This document shows positions 16,525 to 25,299 of a stretch of 64,000 nt of DNA, piece by piece; the stretch's first letter is position 1; each line of letters opens with the position of its first letter. Source of the DNA: Variovorax sp. E3 (GTDB taxonomy: Bacteria > Pseudomonadota > Gammaproteobacteria > Burkholderiales > Burkholderiaceae_C); contig NZ_MOWM01000022.1 of the NCBI RefSeq assembly GCF_016082275.1, forward strand, positions 1 through 64,000, written 5' to 3'. The notes beneath the pieces are model-generated. The model ran no database searches. It saw only the letters and a list, made by a program, of their open reading frames with translations, and was not told the DNA's origin. The translations under genes were made by a program, and so were the position numbers.

Positions 16525-17538
16525 ATGAAAGCCGTAGGCTACAAACAGGCTGGTCCGATCGACCGCCAAGACGCCCTCATCGACATTACGCTACCGAAAC
16601 CCGTTCCCACGAACCACGATCTGCTCGTCGAAATCGCGGCTACGGCCGTCAACCCGATCGACTACGAGATCCGTCGCAACGCCGCACCGACTGACGGCGA
16701 AGTTCGTGTCCTGGGATGGGATGCCGTTGGCATCGTCGTAGACAAGGGCTCGCTCGTCCAAGGTTTCGAGATCGGAGACAGGGTGTACTACTGCGGCGCC
16801 ATACAGCGGCAGGGGTCGAACGCCGAGTACAACCTTGTTGATGCACGCATCGCGGCGAAGGCTCCTGCCTCCTTGTCCAATGCCGAGGCGGCCGCCTTGC
16901 CGCTGACCTCGCTTACGGCCTGGGAAATGCTTTTCGAGCGTCTGGACGTGACCCGTCCCGTTCCTGGAGCGGCTCCGGCCGTGGTCATCATCGGTGGCGC
17001 CGGCGGAGTGGGATCGATGGCGATCCAACTGCTTCGCGCCTGTACCGATCTCACGGTGATCGCCACCGCATCACGCCAGGAAACCAAGGAATGGTGCGCC
17101 AGCCTCGGTGCCCATCATGTTGTTGATCACAGCCAGCCGCTGGCCCCGCAGATCGAAGCCCTGGGCATTGGCGCGCCTGGCTTTGTCTTTGCGACAGCCG
17201 GTTCCATTGAGTATCGCGACGACATAGTGAAACTGATGTCGCCCCAAGGACGCTACGGCTACATCGACAATCCCAAAGTGTTCGATGCCAACCCATTCAA
17301 ATGGAAGTGCATTTCGATTCATCTTGAGGCGGTCTTTATGCGTTCCCTAATGCAGACGACGGACATGGGTGTGCAAGGCACCATCCTCCGGCAAGTGGCT
17401 GAGTTGATCGAGGCCGGCAAGATTCGGACAACCCTAAACGAGACCTTTAGTCCGATCAATGCAACCAACCTTAAGCGGGCGCACCAACTGCTGGAGAGCG
17501 GCAGAGCACGGGGCAAAGTCGTACTTGAAGGCTTCTGA
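16525..17538 (+). CDS. Zinc-free MDR quinone/enal reductase-like protein
   Basis: A 337-residue medium-chain dehydrogenase/reductase of the zinc-type alcohol dehydrogenase-like (adh_fam_1/QOR) group. Rossmann motif IIGGAGGVGSMAIQL is at about 156-170. The catalytic-zinc Cys/His ligands are missing, as expected for NADPH-dependent quinone or enone reductases. The ATG at 16525 has AAGGGAG upstream. Probably cytosolic and part of an electrophile-detoxification set with its SDR neighbour. Substrate unknown. Confidence 0.9.
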   Translation: MKAVGYKQAGPIDRQDALIDITLPKPVPTNHDLLVEIAATAVNPIDYEIRRNAAPTDGEVRVLGWDAVGIVVDKGSLVQGFEIGDRVYYCGAIQRQGSNAEYNLVDARIAAKAPASLSNAEAAALPLTSLTAWEMLFERLDVTRPVPGAAPAVVIIGGAGGVGSMAIQLLRACTDLTVIATASRQETKEWCASLGAHHVVDHSQPLAPQIEALGIGAPGFVFATAGSIEYRDDIVKLMSPQGRYGYIDNPKVFDANPFKWKCISIHLEAVFMRSLMQTTDMGVQGTILRQVAELIEAGKIRTTLNETFSPINATNLKRAHQLLESGRARGKVVLEGF

Positions 17539-17629
17539 TCGTTGTGTGATCAGACCTTCGACGCACTGGCGTGGCGTCCGACGCCGCGCAAATTGAAGTA
17601 CACGATTGCTGCTCTCAACCTTCCAATCG

Positions 17630-17661
17630 GGCAATAAATCGAGCGAATTGATCTATCGCTT
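17630..17661 (+). promoter_or_regulatory. Shared operator-like element, copy 1
   Basis: GGCAATAAATCGA followed by GCGAATTGATCTATCGCTT. The 19-base core recurs at 18421 and 22174 with two differences each. It lies 82 bases before the YciI-like start codon. Confidence 0.6.
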
Positions 17662-17743
17662 CGCCCCTCAGTGCTGGGATCATATCTGCGACGGAATAGA
17701 TCCTTTATATGGCCGCGTTCACCTCATCGATGGAGATACTGGC

Positions 17744-18190
17744 ATGAATATTCACATTGCCAAGGCGATGCACGCAGGCAGATTTACCGGCCGACGCGCA
17801 ATTCTGACCCTGGCTCTCGCAGCGCTTGCGGCTTTCGGCACGGTTGCGCCCTTCGCCGTTGCACAGGGCGCATCCGCTGCGAAGGCTGGCGTTTTCGCGG
17901 TCATTTACGAACGCGGTTCGGCCTATGAAGGTAGCAAGAGCGTCGCTGAGCAGTCCAAGATCAAGGAACACATCGCGTACGGCCAAACTCTTGGGCGCAA
18001 GTTCCTGGCCGGCGGATTGCTCGGCACTCTCACCGAGGACAAGGTGCTGGGCATGGTTGTGTTCGAAGCTGCGAATATCGAAGCGGCGAAACAATGGGTG
18101 AACCAGGATCCAGGCGTGAAAAGTGGTGTGCTAAGCGCGAGCGTACGTCAATGGCAGGTCACCAGTATCAAAGCCTACCAAGGAAAATAG
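17744..18190 (+). CDS. Exported YciI-like (YCII-related) protein
   Basis: A 148-residue protein with an N-terminal signal peptide (RRAILTLALAALAAFGTVAP, cleavage near VAQG at about 40) and a dimeric alpha-beta barrel YciI-like domain: FAVIYERGSAYE, IKEHIAYGQTLGRKFLAGGL, and a C-terminal VRQWQV strand. Export is unusual because most YciI proteins are cytosolic. The ATG at 17744 follows GGAGA. The operator-like element at 17630 precedes it. Function unknown. Confidence 0.82.
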   Translation: MNIHIAKAMHAGRFTGRRAILTLALAALAAFGTVAPFAVAQGASAAKAGVFAVIYERGSAYEGSKSVAEQSKIKEHIAYGQTLGRKFLAGGLLGTLTEDKVLGMVVFEAANIEAAKQWVNQDPGVKSGVLSASVRQWQVTSIKAYQGK

Positions 18191-18406
18191 CTGCTTGGCT
18201 TTGTCTGCCTATAGCTGTGCGTGCCTAGGTCGTCACAGGCGCAGGTTGCTATTCTCCAAGCCGCGCGTTTCGCTGGAACATCATGCCGCCTGATCTGCGG
18301 CATGACATGTATCAGAACATCAGAAGTTACCTGGAGATCGTTTTGTCGCGCTGATTGAATGCAATCTGCAGCCAAAATTAATGTCTTCCAATTACCCTTG
18401 CAGTCA

Positions 18407-18439
18407 GGCAAGAAATTCAAGCGAATTGATCTGTCACTT
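18407..18439 (+). promoter_or_regulatory. Shared operator-like element, copy 2
   Basis: GGCAAGAAATTCAA followed by GCGAATTGATCTGTCACTT, 113 bases before the SnoaL-like start codon at 18553. Confidence 0.6.
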
Positions 18440-18552
18440 CGCTCGTAAATTTCGGGAGCATATGCAGCCTGAAGTCCGCATGGCCGTGACATAAGAGCGT
18501 CGCGGCGAACGCGTCACTGCGCCGAATTCAATGATCGAAGTGAGGGACCGCC

Positions 18553-18975
18553 ATGATGATTTCTCGTGAAGACCGCCGCGAAGCCGAAAATCAGATCGCG
18601 CGTCTGATCCATACCTATTGCTACCGGCTCGATGCAGGTGACTTGGAAGCAGTGGCCGCGTTCTTCGAGGATGCGGCCTGGCATATTTCCCCGACCGTAG
18701 CTTGCCACGGGGCTGCGGAAAAACTCGCGTGGTTACGCCAGAACGCTCCAGCGCACAAGGCCTATCTCGGTCCGCAGCACTTTATTGGCAACATCCTCAT
18801 TGACGTGGCCGACGGCGGGCAGACGGCAGACGGCATGTCGTATTTCATTGTGTCGCATCTGGCGGAAGGCTCGGCGGTTCGGTTGGCTGCGCGAGGACGC
18901 TACGAGGATCGCTTTTCTGTCCGCAACGGGCAATGGCATTTCGTGGAGCGGCATGTCCACATAGACGGCCGGTGA
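18553..18975 (+). CDS. SnoaL/NTF2-like protein
   Basis: A 140-residue cone-shaped NTF2-fold protein (SnoaL_4-like): ENQIARLIHTYCYRLDAGDL, AVAAFFEDAAW, then a beta-rich half ending NGQWHFVERHVHIDG. Members include ring-hydroxylating dioxygenase beta subunits, isomerases and hydratases; which applies here is unclear. The ATG at 18553 follows GTGAGGGA. The operator-like copy at 18407 precedes it, and it probably heads a transcript with the MFS gene 40 bases downstream. Confidence 0.85.
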   Translation: MMISREDRREAENQIARLIHTYCYRLDAGDLEAVAAFFEDAAWHISPTVACHGAAEKLAWLRQNAPAHKAYLGPQHFIGNILIDVADGGQTADGMSYFIVSHLAEGSAVRLAARGRYEDRFSVRNGQWHFVERHVHIDGR

Positions 18976-19015
18976 AGCCAATAAATCTTGAGCTCGATAG
19001 GAAATAAGAACACAC

Positions 19016-20260
19016 ATGGCTGAAGCATCTATCTCTCCGTCCGCGTCAGGCTCATCTACAACGGCGCACCTGCCGCTGGTCGTCTATGTTCTGACAGTAG
19101 GCACGTTTCTCATGGGGACGGCCGAGTTCATCGTTGCCGGCTTGTTGCCCGAGATCGCTGCCGACTACAACGTATCGGTCGCTCAGGTAGGCATGGCGAT
19201 TACGCTGTTTGCCGTCGGAATGATCTTCGGCGCCCCAGCGGTGGCGTTGCTCACTTTGCGGATGCCAAAGCGGATCACACTGATGCTTTCCCTCGTCATA
19301 TTCGCGATCGGGCATTTGATTGCAGCGCTCACGACAGACTTCGCTGTGCTGCTTATCAGCCGCGTGATCAGCGCTGTTGCTACGAGTTCGTTCTGGACCA
19401 TCGCCGCTGTTGTTGCATCCAAGGCTGCGGGGTCTACTGCTAGTGGGCGGGCGTTAGGCATTGTGATCGGTGGCGGCATGCTCGCTAACGTCTTGGGCGT
19501 GCCTCTCGGCTCGATCGCCGGACAGATCGCTGGGTGGCGGGGCCCGTTTTGGGCACTCGCGATCATTGCCGCGCTCCTTGCCATCGCCATCGTCAAACTT
19601 GTTCCCGCAGAGGCGCCGGGGCAGACGATCCCGCGAATCCGCGACGAGTTCGCAGGACTGCGCTCGATTCGGCTGTGGCTCTCGCTGCTGGGTTGTATCA
19701 CCGTCAACGCTGGCGCGCTCTCTGTCTACAGCTTCATCGCTCCCTTGCTGACCGAGCACACGGGCCTGACAAGCCAATTCATTCCAATCGCACTGGCTCT
19801 GTTCGGTGTGGCTTCGTTGATCGGGTCTATCTTCGGCGGCCGGATCGGCGACCGCTATCCGCATACGATGCCGATGTTCACCGCCGGCATCTCGGCGCTT
19901 GCCTCAGCGGGACTGCTCGCATTCTCATCAATCCCCGCCGCAGCACTGCTCATGTTCACATTGCTAGGCTTGGTTGGTCTGGCGGCCAACCCGGTGCTTA
20001 CCAGCTTGGCCGTCGGCTACGGCGGCAATTCTCCTACCCTGGCATCGTCAATGGTGGTGTCCTTCTTCAATGTCGGCACTGCCTTGGGCACCTGGTTTGC
20101 TGGGATGCTTATCGAAACGCAACTTGGGGTGCTTGCACCTGCGTTGGTAGGTGTCGTCTTCAGCGTGCTCACGTTCGTGCCGGTGGTGACAATTGCCGTA
20201 CTAGAACGTCGCCGGCCGATTCTGCGCAACACGTTCGTGGCTGCCAGCGAAGTCGTTTAG
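19016..20260 (+). CDS. MFS transporter, DHA1 (AraJ/arabinose-efflux-like)
   Basis: A 414-residue inner-membrane permease with 12 predicted helices, starting at VVYVLTVGTFLMGTAEFIVA. The typical DHA1 pattern is present: TLRMPKRITLMLSLVIFAIG after helix 2-3, and GRIGDRYPHTMPMFTAGISA in the central loop. It likely exports a small organic compound by proton antiport. It follows the SnoaL-like gene and precedes the IclR gene on the same strand, so control by one of the neighbouring regulators is plausible. Confidence 0.92.
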   Translation: MAEASISPSASGSSTTAHLPLVVYVLTVGTFLMGTAEFIVAGLLPEIAADYNVSVAQVGMAITLFAVGMIFGAPAVALLTLRMPKRITLMLSLVIFAIGHLIAALTTDFAVLLISRVISAVATSSFWTIAAVVASKAAGSTASGRALGIVIGGGMLANVLGVPLGSIAGQIAGWRGPFWALAIIAALLAIAIVKLVPAEAPGQTIPRIRDEFAGLRSIRLWLSLLGCITVNAGALSVYSFIAPLLTEHTGLTSQFIPIALALFGVASLIGSIFGGRIGDRYPHTMPMFTAGISALASAGLLAFSSIPAAALLMFTLLGLVGLAANPVLTSLAVGYGGNSPTLASSMVVSFFNVGTALGTWFAGMLIETQLGVLAPALVGVVFSVLTFVPVVTIAVLERRRPILRNTFVAASEVV

Positions 20261-20345
20261 AGAGCATTCCCGTTTCTGGCGTCGGCGGCTGTCCGGTGCT
20301 CATGTTGCGTCCCTTATCGCTGTTGCTTCCGGCAATGTACGCCAG

Positions 20346-20362
20346 CATAATTCAGCATTATG
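20346..20362. promoter_or_regulatory. Palindrome over the IclR start codon
   Basis: CATAAT-TCAGC-ATTATG, perfect 6-bp arms; the last ATG is the IclR start codon. The word GCATAATTCAG at 20345 recurs exactly 40 bases downstream at 20385. Candidate auto-regulatory operator. Confidence 0.45.
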
Positions 20363-21097
20363 GAATTGACGACGTCGCCCGGCCGCATAATTCAGTCCGT
20401 ACAGCGGGCCTTCGATCTGTTGGAGCGCATCGCGAAGCATTCAGAGGGCGTGCGATTGAGCGAACTGGCAGATGGCAGCGGTCTGAATCGCAGCACCGCC
20501 CACAATCTTCTCGCGTCCCTCGAAGAACTCGGGTACATCACGCAGGACAGGAAGGGCGCGGCCTATCGACTGACCGGAAAACTCAACGGACTTCTGCGGC
20601 CGGATGCAGAGGCCGAGCACGCGTTGCGCGCCCGCATCCGGCCCGTGCTGCAGGCGGTAAGCGCTGCATCGGGTGAGTCTGCGTTTTTAGGCTTGGTCAG
20701 CGGTAGCAACTACCTATGCGTGGATGCCGTACAGTCGGACAAGCCGCTGCATCTGGCCGTCAAGCCCGGAGAGCGAACCGCACTGCTCGGGCAGGCGCTT
20801 GGCCATGCGCTGCTAGCGGCTGACACCGACCTTGGTCATTCCATCCGTGGCCACGACCCTGCCGGGTGGAAGCACCACGCCAAGGAGATCGACGACGCCC
20901 GGCGCAGGGGCTTCGCGCTCGACTTGGACAGCGAGAACGCCGGAATCTCTTGTGCCGCGGTAGCAGTTACTCCATGCGCCGCCATTGCCATCGCAGGGCC
21001 TACGAACCGCCTGCCGGAGTTGCGTCTGATCGAGATTGCCCAGCAAATCCGTGAGGAACTGGACAAGGTGCGCCCGATGGGCCAAGGCTGGTTCTAA
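20360..21097 (+). CDS. IclR-family transcriptional regulator
   Basis: A 245-residue IclR protein. The N-terminal winged helix is at about 10-65 (VQRAFDLLERIAKHSEGVRL, then LSELADGSGLNRSTAHNLLA), and the effector-binding domain covers about 80-240 (GNLLVSGSN-like core, PLHLAVKPGERTALLGQALG). No good Shine-Dalgarno sequence precedes the ATG at 20360, and that ATG is part of a palindrome. It probably regulates the MFS/SDR cluster or itself. Confidence 0.9.
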   Translation: MELTTSPGRIIQSVQRAFDLLERIAKHSEGVRLSELADGSGLNRSTAHNLLASLEELGYITQDRKGAAYRLTGKLNGLLRPDAEAEHALRARIRPVLQAVSAASGESAFLGLVSGSNYLCVDAVQSDKPLHLAVKPGERTALLGQALGHALLAADTDLGHSIRGHDPAGWKHHAKEIDDARRRGFALDLDSENAGISCAAVAVTPCAAIAIAGPTNRLPELRLIEIAQQIREELDKVRPMGQGWF

Positions 21098-21130
21098 GTC
21101 CTGACTACGTCAGGCCTGCCGAAACCAAAG

Positions 21131-22093
21131 CTAGCAGGCCCTGCTATTGCGCTTGGTTGGGCTAGGCGAGTCCATTGAACGTAACGCTGCAATATTGCGT
21201 TTCGGCGGTGCCCCGAACAAGCGGCTGTACTCGCGGCTGAACTGAGAGGGGCTTTCGTAGCCCACCTTGAACGCGGCACTTGCACCATCCATGTGCTCAT
21301 TCAGCATCAATCGTTTCGCCTCGTTCAATCGCAGCCATTTCTGGTACTGCAATGGACTCATCGCGGTCAGGTGGCGAAAGTGATGATGAAAGGTAGGCGT
21401 ACTCATCTGCACGCGGGTCGCGAGCTCTTCAACGCTGAACGGTTCGGCATAGTGCAACTTCAGCCAGTCAATGGCTTTCGCGATGCGATGACTTTGGCCG
21501 TCAATAGACACAACTTGACGCAAGAGAGAAGCCTGATCACTTGTCAGTAGTCGGTAGTAGATTTCGCGTTGGATGAGCGGCGCGAGCGTGGGAATCGCCT
21601 CGGGCTCTTCCAACAACGCTAAAAGGCGACTAAACGGTGCCAAGAGGCTCGGCGTCGCTTCGCCGATACCGAGCCCCGTGCCATTGGCCCGATCGCGACG
21701 GGGCGGCAGATCACCTTGAGCGATCAAATCGGCCACGGCCCGCAAGTCAATTTTCAAGGTCAACCCAAGGCACGGTCGATCCGGACTGGCGTCCATGACC
21801 TCGGAATTGGCGGGGACGTCCAATGAAGTGATCAGGAAGCGAGAGGTGTTGTAGTGATAAGGCTCGCCGCCCACCCACATCCGCTTTTCCCCCTGGGCCA
21901 CCAATACGATGCTGGGTTCGACCATGCAAATAGACGGTGGTGAGGGCAAGTCGCGCCGGAAGAAGGTGAGGCCATTGATTGGTGTCGCCACATCGCCCGT
22001 TGCAATGGTGGCGTAAGCGCGAATTGTCGTTGCCAAGGTTGCCACGATGGATTCGTGCTGGGCTGTCATATGTGATTCGTGTTTCGTTGCCAT
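21131..22093 (-). CDS. AraC-family regulator with AraC_N domain (YqhC-like)
   Basis: A 320-residue regulator. The AraC_N domain (about 35-190: FFRRDLPSPPSICMVEPSIV, GGEPYHYNTSRFLITSLDVP) is of the YqhC/PF06719 type. It is followed by two HTH motifs (VEELATRVQMSTPTFHHHFR; AAFKVGYESPSQFSREYSRL). YqhC of E. coli activates aldehyde-reductase genes. This gene is divergent from a zinc alcohol dehydrogenase across 150 bases holding operator-like copy 3, so it is the best candidate to bind that element. Start is the ATG at 22093. Confidence 0.93.
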   Translation of the reverse strand: MATKHESHMTAQHESIVATLATTIRAYATIATGDVATPINGLTFFRRDLPSPPSICMVEPSIVLVAQGEKRMWVGGEPYHYNTSRFLITSLDVPANSEVMDASPDRPCLGLTLKIDLRAVADLIAQGDLPPRRDRANGTGLGIGEATPSLLAPFSRLLALLEEPEAIPTLAPLIQREIYYRLLTSDQASLLRQVVSIDGQSHRIAKAIDWLKLHYAEPFSVEELATRVQMSTPTFHHHFRHLTAMSPLQYQKWLRLNEAKRLMLNEHMDGASAAFKVGYESPSQFSREYSRLFGAPPKRNIAALRSMDSPSPTKRNSRAC

Positions 22094-22160
22094 ATGTGGG
22101 CCAGTCTACCGAATGGGCGTCCTTTCTGCTACACAAAATACGTACCAATCCATATTAATA

Positions 22161-22192
22161 GGCAAGAAAATAAGCGGATTGCTCTATCGCTT
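22161..22192 (+). promoter_or_regulatory. Shared operator-like element, copy 3
   Basis: GGCAAGAAAATAA followed by GCGGATTGCTCTATCGCTT, between the divergent AraC and alcohol dehydrogenase genes, 51 bases before the latter. Confidence 0.6.
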
Positions 22193-22243
22193 GTATGAAG
22201 AGCAAGGCGAAGATGCTCTCTATCGCAAGCAAGTAGGAATACC

Positions 22244-23293
22244 ATGTTGATTCAAGCCTATGGCGCCCAGGCAGGTGACAAACCCTTGGGGCCGATGCAA
22301 ATAAGCCGTCGCTCGCCCGGCGCGCATGACGTGCAAATCGACATTGCCTTTTGCGGTGTCTGCCATTCAGATCTGCATCAAGTACGCGCTGAATGGGCGG
22401 GCACCCAGTTCCCATGCGTGCCAGGTCACGAAATCGTCGGGCGCGTGACGGCTGTCGGCGCGCATGTATCCGATTTCAGCATCGGCGATCTCGTTGGTGT
22501 CGGCTGCATCGTCGATAGCTGCAGGCATTGCAATGACTGTGACGCCGGTTTGGAAAATTACTGCGACGGACTGATCGGCACCTACAACTTTCCGACCCCG
22601 GACGCGCCCGGTCATACCCTGGGTGGTTATTCGCAGCAAATCGTCGTCCACGAGCACTACGTGCTGCGTATCCGTCATCCCGAGGAACAACTGGCGGCGG
22701 TGGCCCCGCTGTTGTGCGCAGGTATCACCACGTATTCGCCGCTGCGTCACTGGAAGGCGGGGCCTGGCAAGAAGATCGGCGTCGTTGGCATCGGTGGTCT
22801 GGGACACATGGGCATCAAGCTGGCTCACGCGATGGGCGCGTATGTCGTGGCACTGACCACGTCCGAATCCAAACGCGTAGAAGCCAAAGCACTGGGTGCC
22901 AACGAGGTCGTGGTTTCCCGCAACGCCGAGGAAATGGCCTTGCATGCCAAAAGTTTCGATTTGATCCTGAATACGGTGGCGGCGCCGCACGATCTCGATG
23001 CACTGCTGGTACTGCTCAAGCGCGACGGCACGATGGCCCTGGTAGGCGCTCCAGCGACGCCTCATCCGTCGCCCAATGTGTTCAACCTGATCATGAAGCG
23101 TCGTTCCATCACCGGCTCAATGATCGGCGGCATTCTGGAAACGCAGGAGATGCTGGATTTCTGCGCAAAGCACGGCATCGTCGCCGACATCGAGATAGTC
23201 CGCGTCGATGAAATCAACAATGCCTACGAACGGATGTTGAAAGGAGACGTCAAGTACCGCTTCGTAATCGACAACGCCACACTTTCCGCCTGA
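22244..23293 (+). CDS. Zinc-dependent NAD(P) alcohol dehydrogenase (YahK/CAD type)
   Basis: A 349-residue cinnamyl-alcohol-dehydrogenase-like MDR enzyme reducing aldehydes with NADPH. Catalytic zinc ligands: C37 in CGVCHSD and H62/E63 in GHE; the structural zinc site is C93, C96, C99 and C107. The Rossmann motif GIGGLGHMGIKLAHAMGA follows. The ATG at 22244 has AAGTAGGA upstream. It is followed after 28 bases by an exported hydrolase, likely co-transcribed, and is probably activated by the divergent AraC protein. Confidence 0.94.
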   Translation: MLIQAYGAQAGDKPLGPMQISRRSPGAHDVQIDIAFCGVCHSDLHQVRAEWAGTQFPCVPGHEIVGRVTAVGAHVSDFSIGDLVGVGCIVDSCRHCNDCDAGLENYCDGLIGTYNFPTPDAPGHTLGGYSQQIVVHEHYVLRIRHPEEQLAAVAPLLCAGITTYSPLRHWKAGPGKKIGVVGIGGLGHMGIKLAHAMGAYVVALTTSESKRVEAKALGANEVVVSRNAEEMALHAKSFDLILNTVAAPHDLDALLVLLKRDGTMALVGAPATPHPSPNVFNLIMKRRSITGSMIGGILETQEMLDFCAKHGIVADIEIVRVDEINNAYERMLKGDVKYRFVIDNATLSA

Positions 23294-23321
23294 CTTTTCG
23301 GGCTAATTTCTGAGGACATAC

Positions 23322-24347
23322 GTGAAGAAGATCTTTCTTATGCTGGCCCTACTGGCCAGCTCATTTATCGCTATGGGGCAAGACATGTCCCATGGAGCAG
23401 ACAACTTCTACAAGAGTGACAAGGTGACTGTGGAGAAAGTCACATTTAAAAATCAATACCAGATGGATATCGTGGCGAATCTGTTTGTGCCGAAGGGGCT
23501 GGATCGCAGCAAGAAATATCCAGCCATTGTCGTAGGCCATCCCAATGGCGCAGTGAAGGAGCAGAGCGCGAATCTGTATGCGCAGAAGCTTGCTGAACAG
23601 GGATTTGTGACATTGGCACCTGATCTGTCGTTCTGGGGCGAAAGTTCGGGTACGCGTAATGCGGTTTCGTCCGACATCTACACCGAGGTTTTCATGGCCT
23701 CGACGGATTTTATGGGCACGCGGTCATTCATCGACAGGAACCGGATCGGTATTCTGGGCATCTGCGGCAGCGGCGGCTATGCCATCAGCGCAGCCAAGAT
23801 CGACCCTCGCTTGAAGGCGATCGCCACGGTCAGCATGTACGACATGGGTAGCGTAACCCGCAACGGCCTCAATCACTCTCAATCGCTTGAGCAGCGCAAG
23901 CAGTTCATCGCCGCAGCCGCGGAACAGCGCTACGTGGAGTTCCTGGGCGGTAAGAAGAAGTATTCCGACGGCATGCTCGAAACGCTGCGCCCGGACGCTG
24001 GCGCGATCGAGCGCGAGTTCTTCGACTTCTACCGCACCAAGCGCGGCGCATACGTCCCGAAGGGTTCTTCGCTGTATCTCACGACCAATCGCCCGATCAC
24101 CGCGGAAGTGAAGCAAATGAACTTCTACCCGTTCAACGACATCGAGACGATCTCACCCCGCCCGATGCTGTTCATCACGGGCTCCGAAGCCCACTCCCGA
24201 GAGTTCAGCGAAGAGGCTTACAAGCTGGCCGGTCAACCCAAGGAACTGGTCGTCATTCCGAACGCCGGGCATGTTGACCTCTACGACCGCACTGACCTTA
24301 TTCCGTTCGCCAAGCTGACTGACTTCTTCCAGAAGAATCTGAAGTAA
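23322..24347 (+). CDS. Exported alpha/beta hydrolase (YcjY/DLH-like)
   Basis: A 341-residue hydrolase starting with GTG at 23322. A signal peptide (KKIFLMLALLASSFIAMG) suggests a periplasmic enzyme. The fold follows YcjY-like/dienelactone hydrolase-type proteins: YPAIVVGHPNGAVKEQSANL, DLSFWGESSGTRN, and a nucleophile-elbow region GICGSGGYA in which a cysteine takes the usual serine position, although the serine two residues on is an alternative. The late motif PNAGHVDLYDR holds the likely catalytic histidine. Substrate unknown; it shares a transcript with the dehydrogenase upstream. Confidence 0.85.
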   Translation: MKKIFLMLALLASSFIAMGQDMSHGADNFYKSDKVTVEKVTFKNQYQMDIVANLFVPKGLDRSKKYPAIVVGHPNGAVKEQSANLYAQKLAEQGFVTLAPDLSFWGESSGTRNAVSSDIYTEVFMASTDFMGTRSFIDRNRIGILGICGSGGYAISAAKIDPRLKAIATVSMYDMGSVTRNGLNHSQSLEQRKQFIAAAAEQRYVEFLGGKKKYSDGMLETLRPDAGAIEREFFDFYRTKRGAYVPKGSSLYLTTNRPITAEVKQMNFYPFNDIETISPRPMLFITGSEAHSREFSEEAYKLAGQPKELVVIPNAGHVDLYDRTDLIPFAKLTDFFQKNLK

Positions 24348-24500
24348 GCAGAGTCGCAACGGTCAGTAACGTCACCAGCTTTCGCGAGGTACCGTCTGCG
24401 GTGCCTCGCATAGCTAGCACCGATTTAGCGTTTTCGAGCGCGGCGGACGTCTTTAAATGTTACTCCCCGCGAAATTCACTCCTTATCGAGTCATTACTAC

Positions 24501-25049
24501 ATGAACAAATTTATCCTTGGCGTTGTTCTTTCATTGGTTTCCTTGGCCTCGCAAGCGCAGGAGTTCAAGCTCACAAGCAGCGATATCAAACATGGCGAGC
24601 AGGTGAAGAATGCCCATGTACAGAATGGTTCCGGCTGCTTTGGGGCGGACATCTCACCAGCGCTTTCATGGTCTGGAGAGCCGGAGTCGACCAAAAGCTT
24701 CGCTGTCACCGTGTACGACCCCGATGCTCCGACAGGCAGTGGCTGGTGGCATTGGACGATCGTGAATATCCCCAAGGACGTTCACAGTCTGTCAGCGGAC
24801 ACGGGCAACAGGAATGGATCGAGGCTGCCTTCGGGAGCTGTACAGGGAAGAACGGATTTTGGCAACCCAGGTTATGGTGGCCCGTGCCCGCCGGTCGGGG
24901 ACAAAACCCATCACTATCACTTCAAAGTTTGGGCTCTCAAGGTTGAACGACTGCCGATTGATGGCGAGTCGAGCGGCGCCGTGGTTGGCTACATGCTCAA
25001 AATGAACAGCGCCGCGACTGCGGAGCTGGTTCCTACTTCAACGCGATAG
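24501..25049 (+). CDS. Exported YbhB/YbcL-type PEBP protein
   Basis: A 182-residue phosphatidylethanolamine-binding-like protein with a signal peptide (NKFILGVVLSLVSLASQA, cleavage near AQE). Motifs: GCFGADISPALSWSGEP, FAVTVYDPDAPTGSGWWHW (the DPDAP ligand-site motif) and GYGGPCPPVGDKTHHYHF, all intact. Bacterial members have no settled function. It lies 153 bases after the hydrolase, so it may have its own promoter. Confidence 0.92.
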   Translation: MNKFILGVVLSLVSLASQAQEFKLTSSDIKHGEQVKNAHVQNGSGCFGADISPALSWSGEPESTKSFAVTVYDPDAPTGSGWWHWTIVNIPKDVHSLSADTGNRNGSRLPSGAVQGRTDFGNPGYGGPCPPVGDKTHHYHFKVWALKVERLPIDGESSGAVVGYMLKMNSAATAELVPTSTR

Positions 25050-25213
25050 ATCCTGCTGCGACGTTTATGAGTTTTCATCGCCACGTAGTAGCAGCCTCAC
25101 CTAAAAGTTATCGGCTCCTGTAACGCTGGTGGTACCTGTTCAACGATATCAAGACGACTTGAATTAGATCTGCTCTGAGCATTAGGTAGCGATCAACAAA
25201 ATGGAGATGGTCG

Positions 25214-25297
25214 ATGGAACTGCGCCATCTGCGTTGTTTTTTGCCGTGGCCGAAGAACTCCACTTCACCCGCGCCGCGGAGCGGCTGTGCACATCGT
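25214..25297 (+). pseudogene. LysR regulator, N-terminal fragment
   Basis: Only the first HTH part remains. MELRHLRCF is read from 25214, then in the next frame [15 protein letters not shown], the usual LysR start. The break at TGTTTTTTG fits one missing T. After about 28 residues homology stops abruptly, where a minus-strand bioF-like fragment begins. Confidence 0.75.
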
Positions 25298-25299
25298 CG

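Noticed and set aside
19534..20676. 380-codon plus-strand frame overlapping MFS and IclR
   Set aside because: Runs across two well-supported genes in another frame; no motif.
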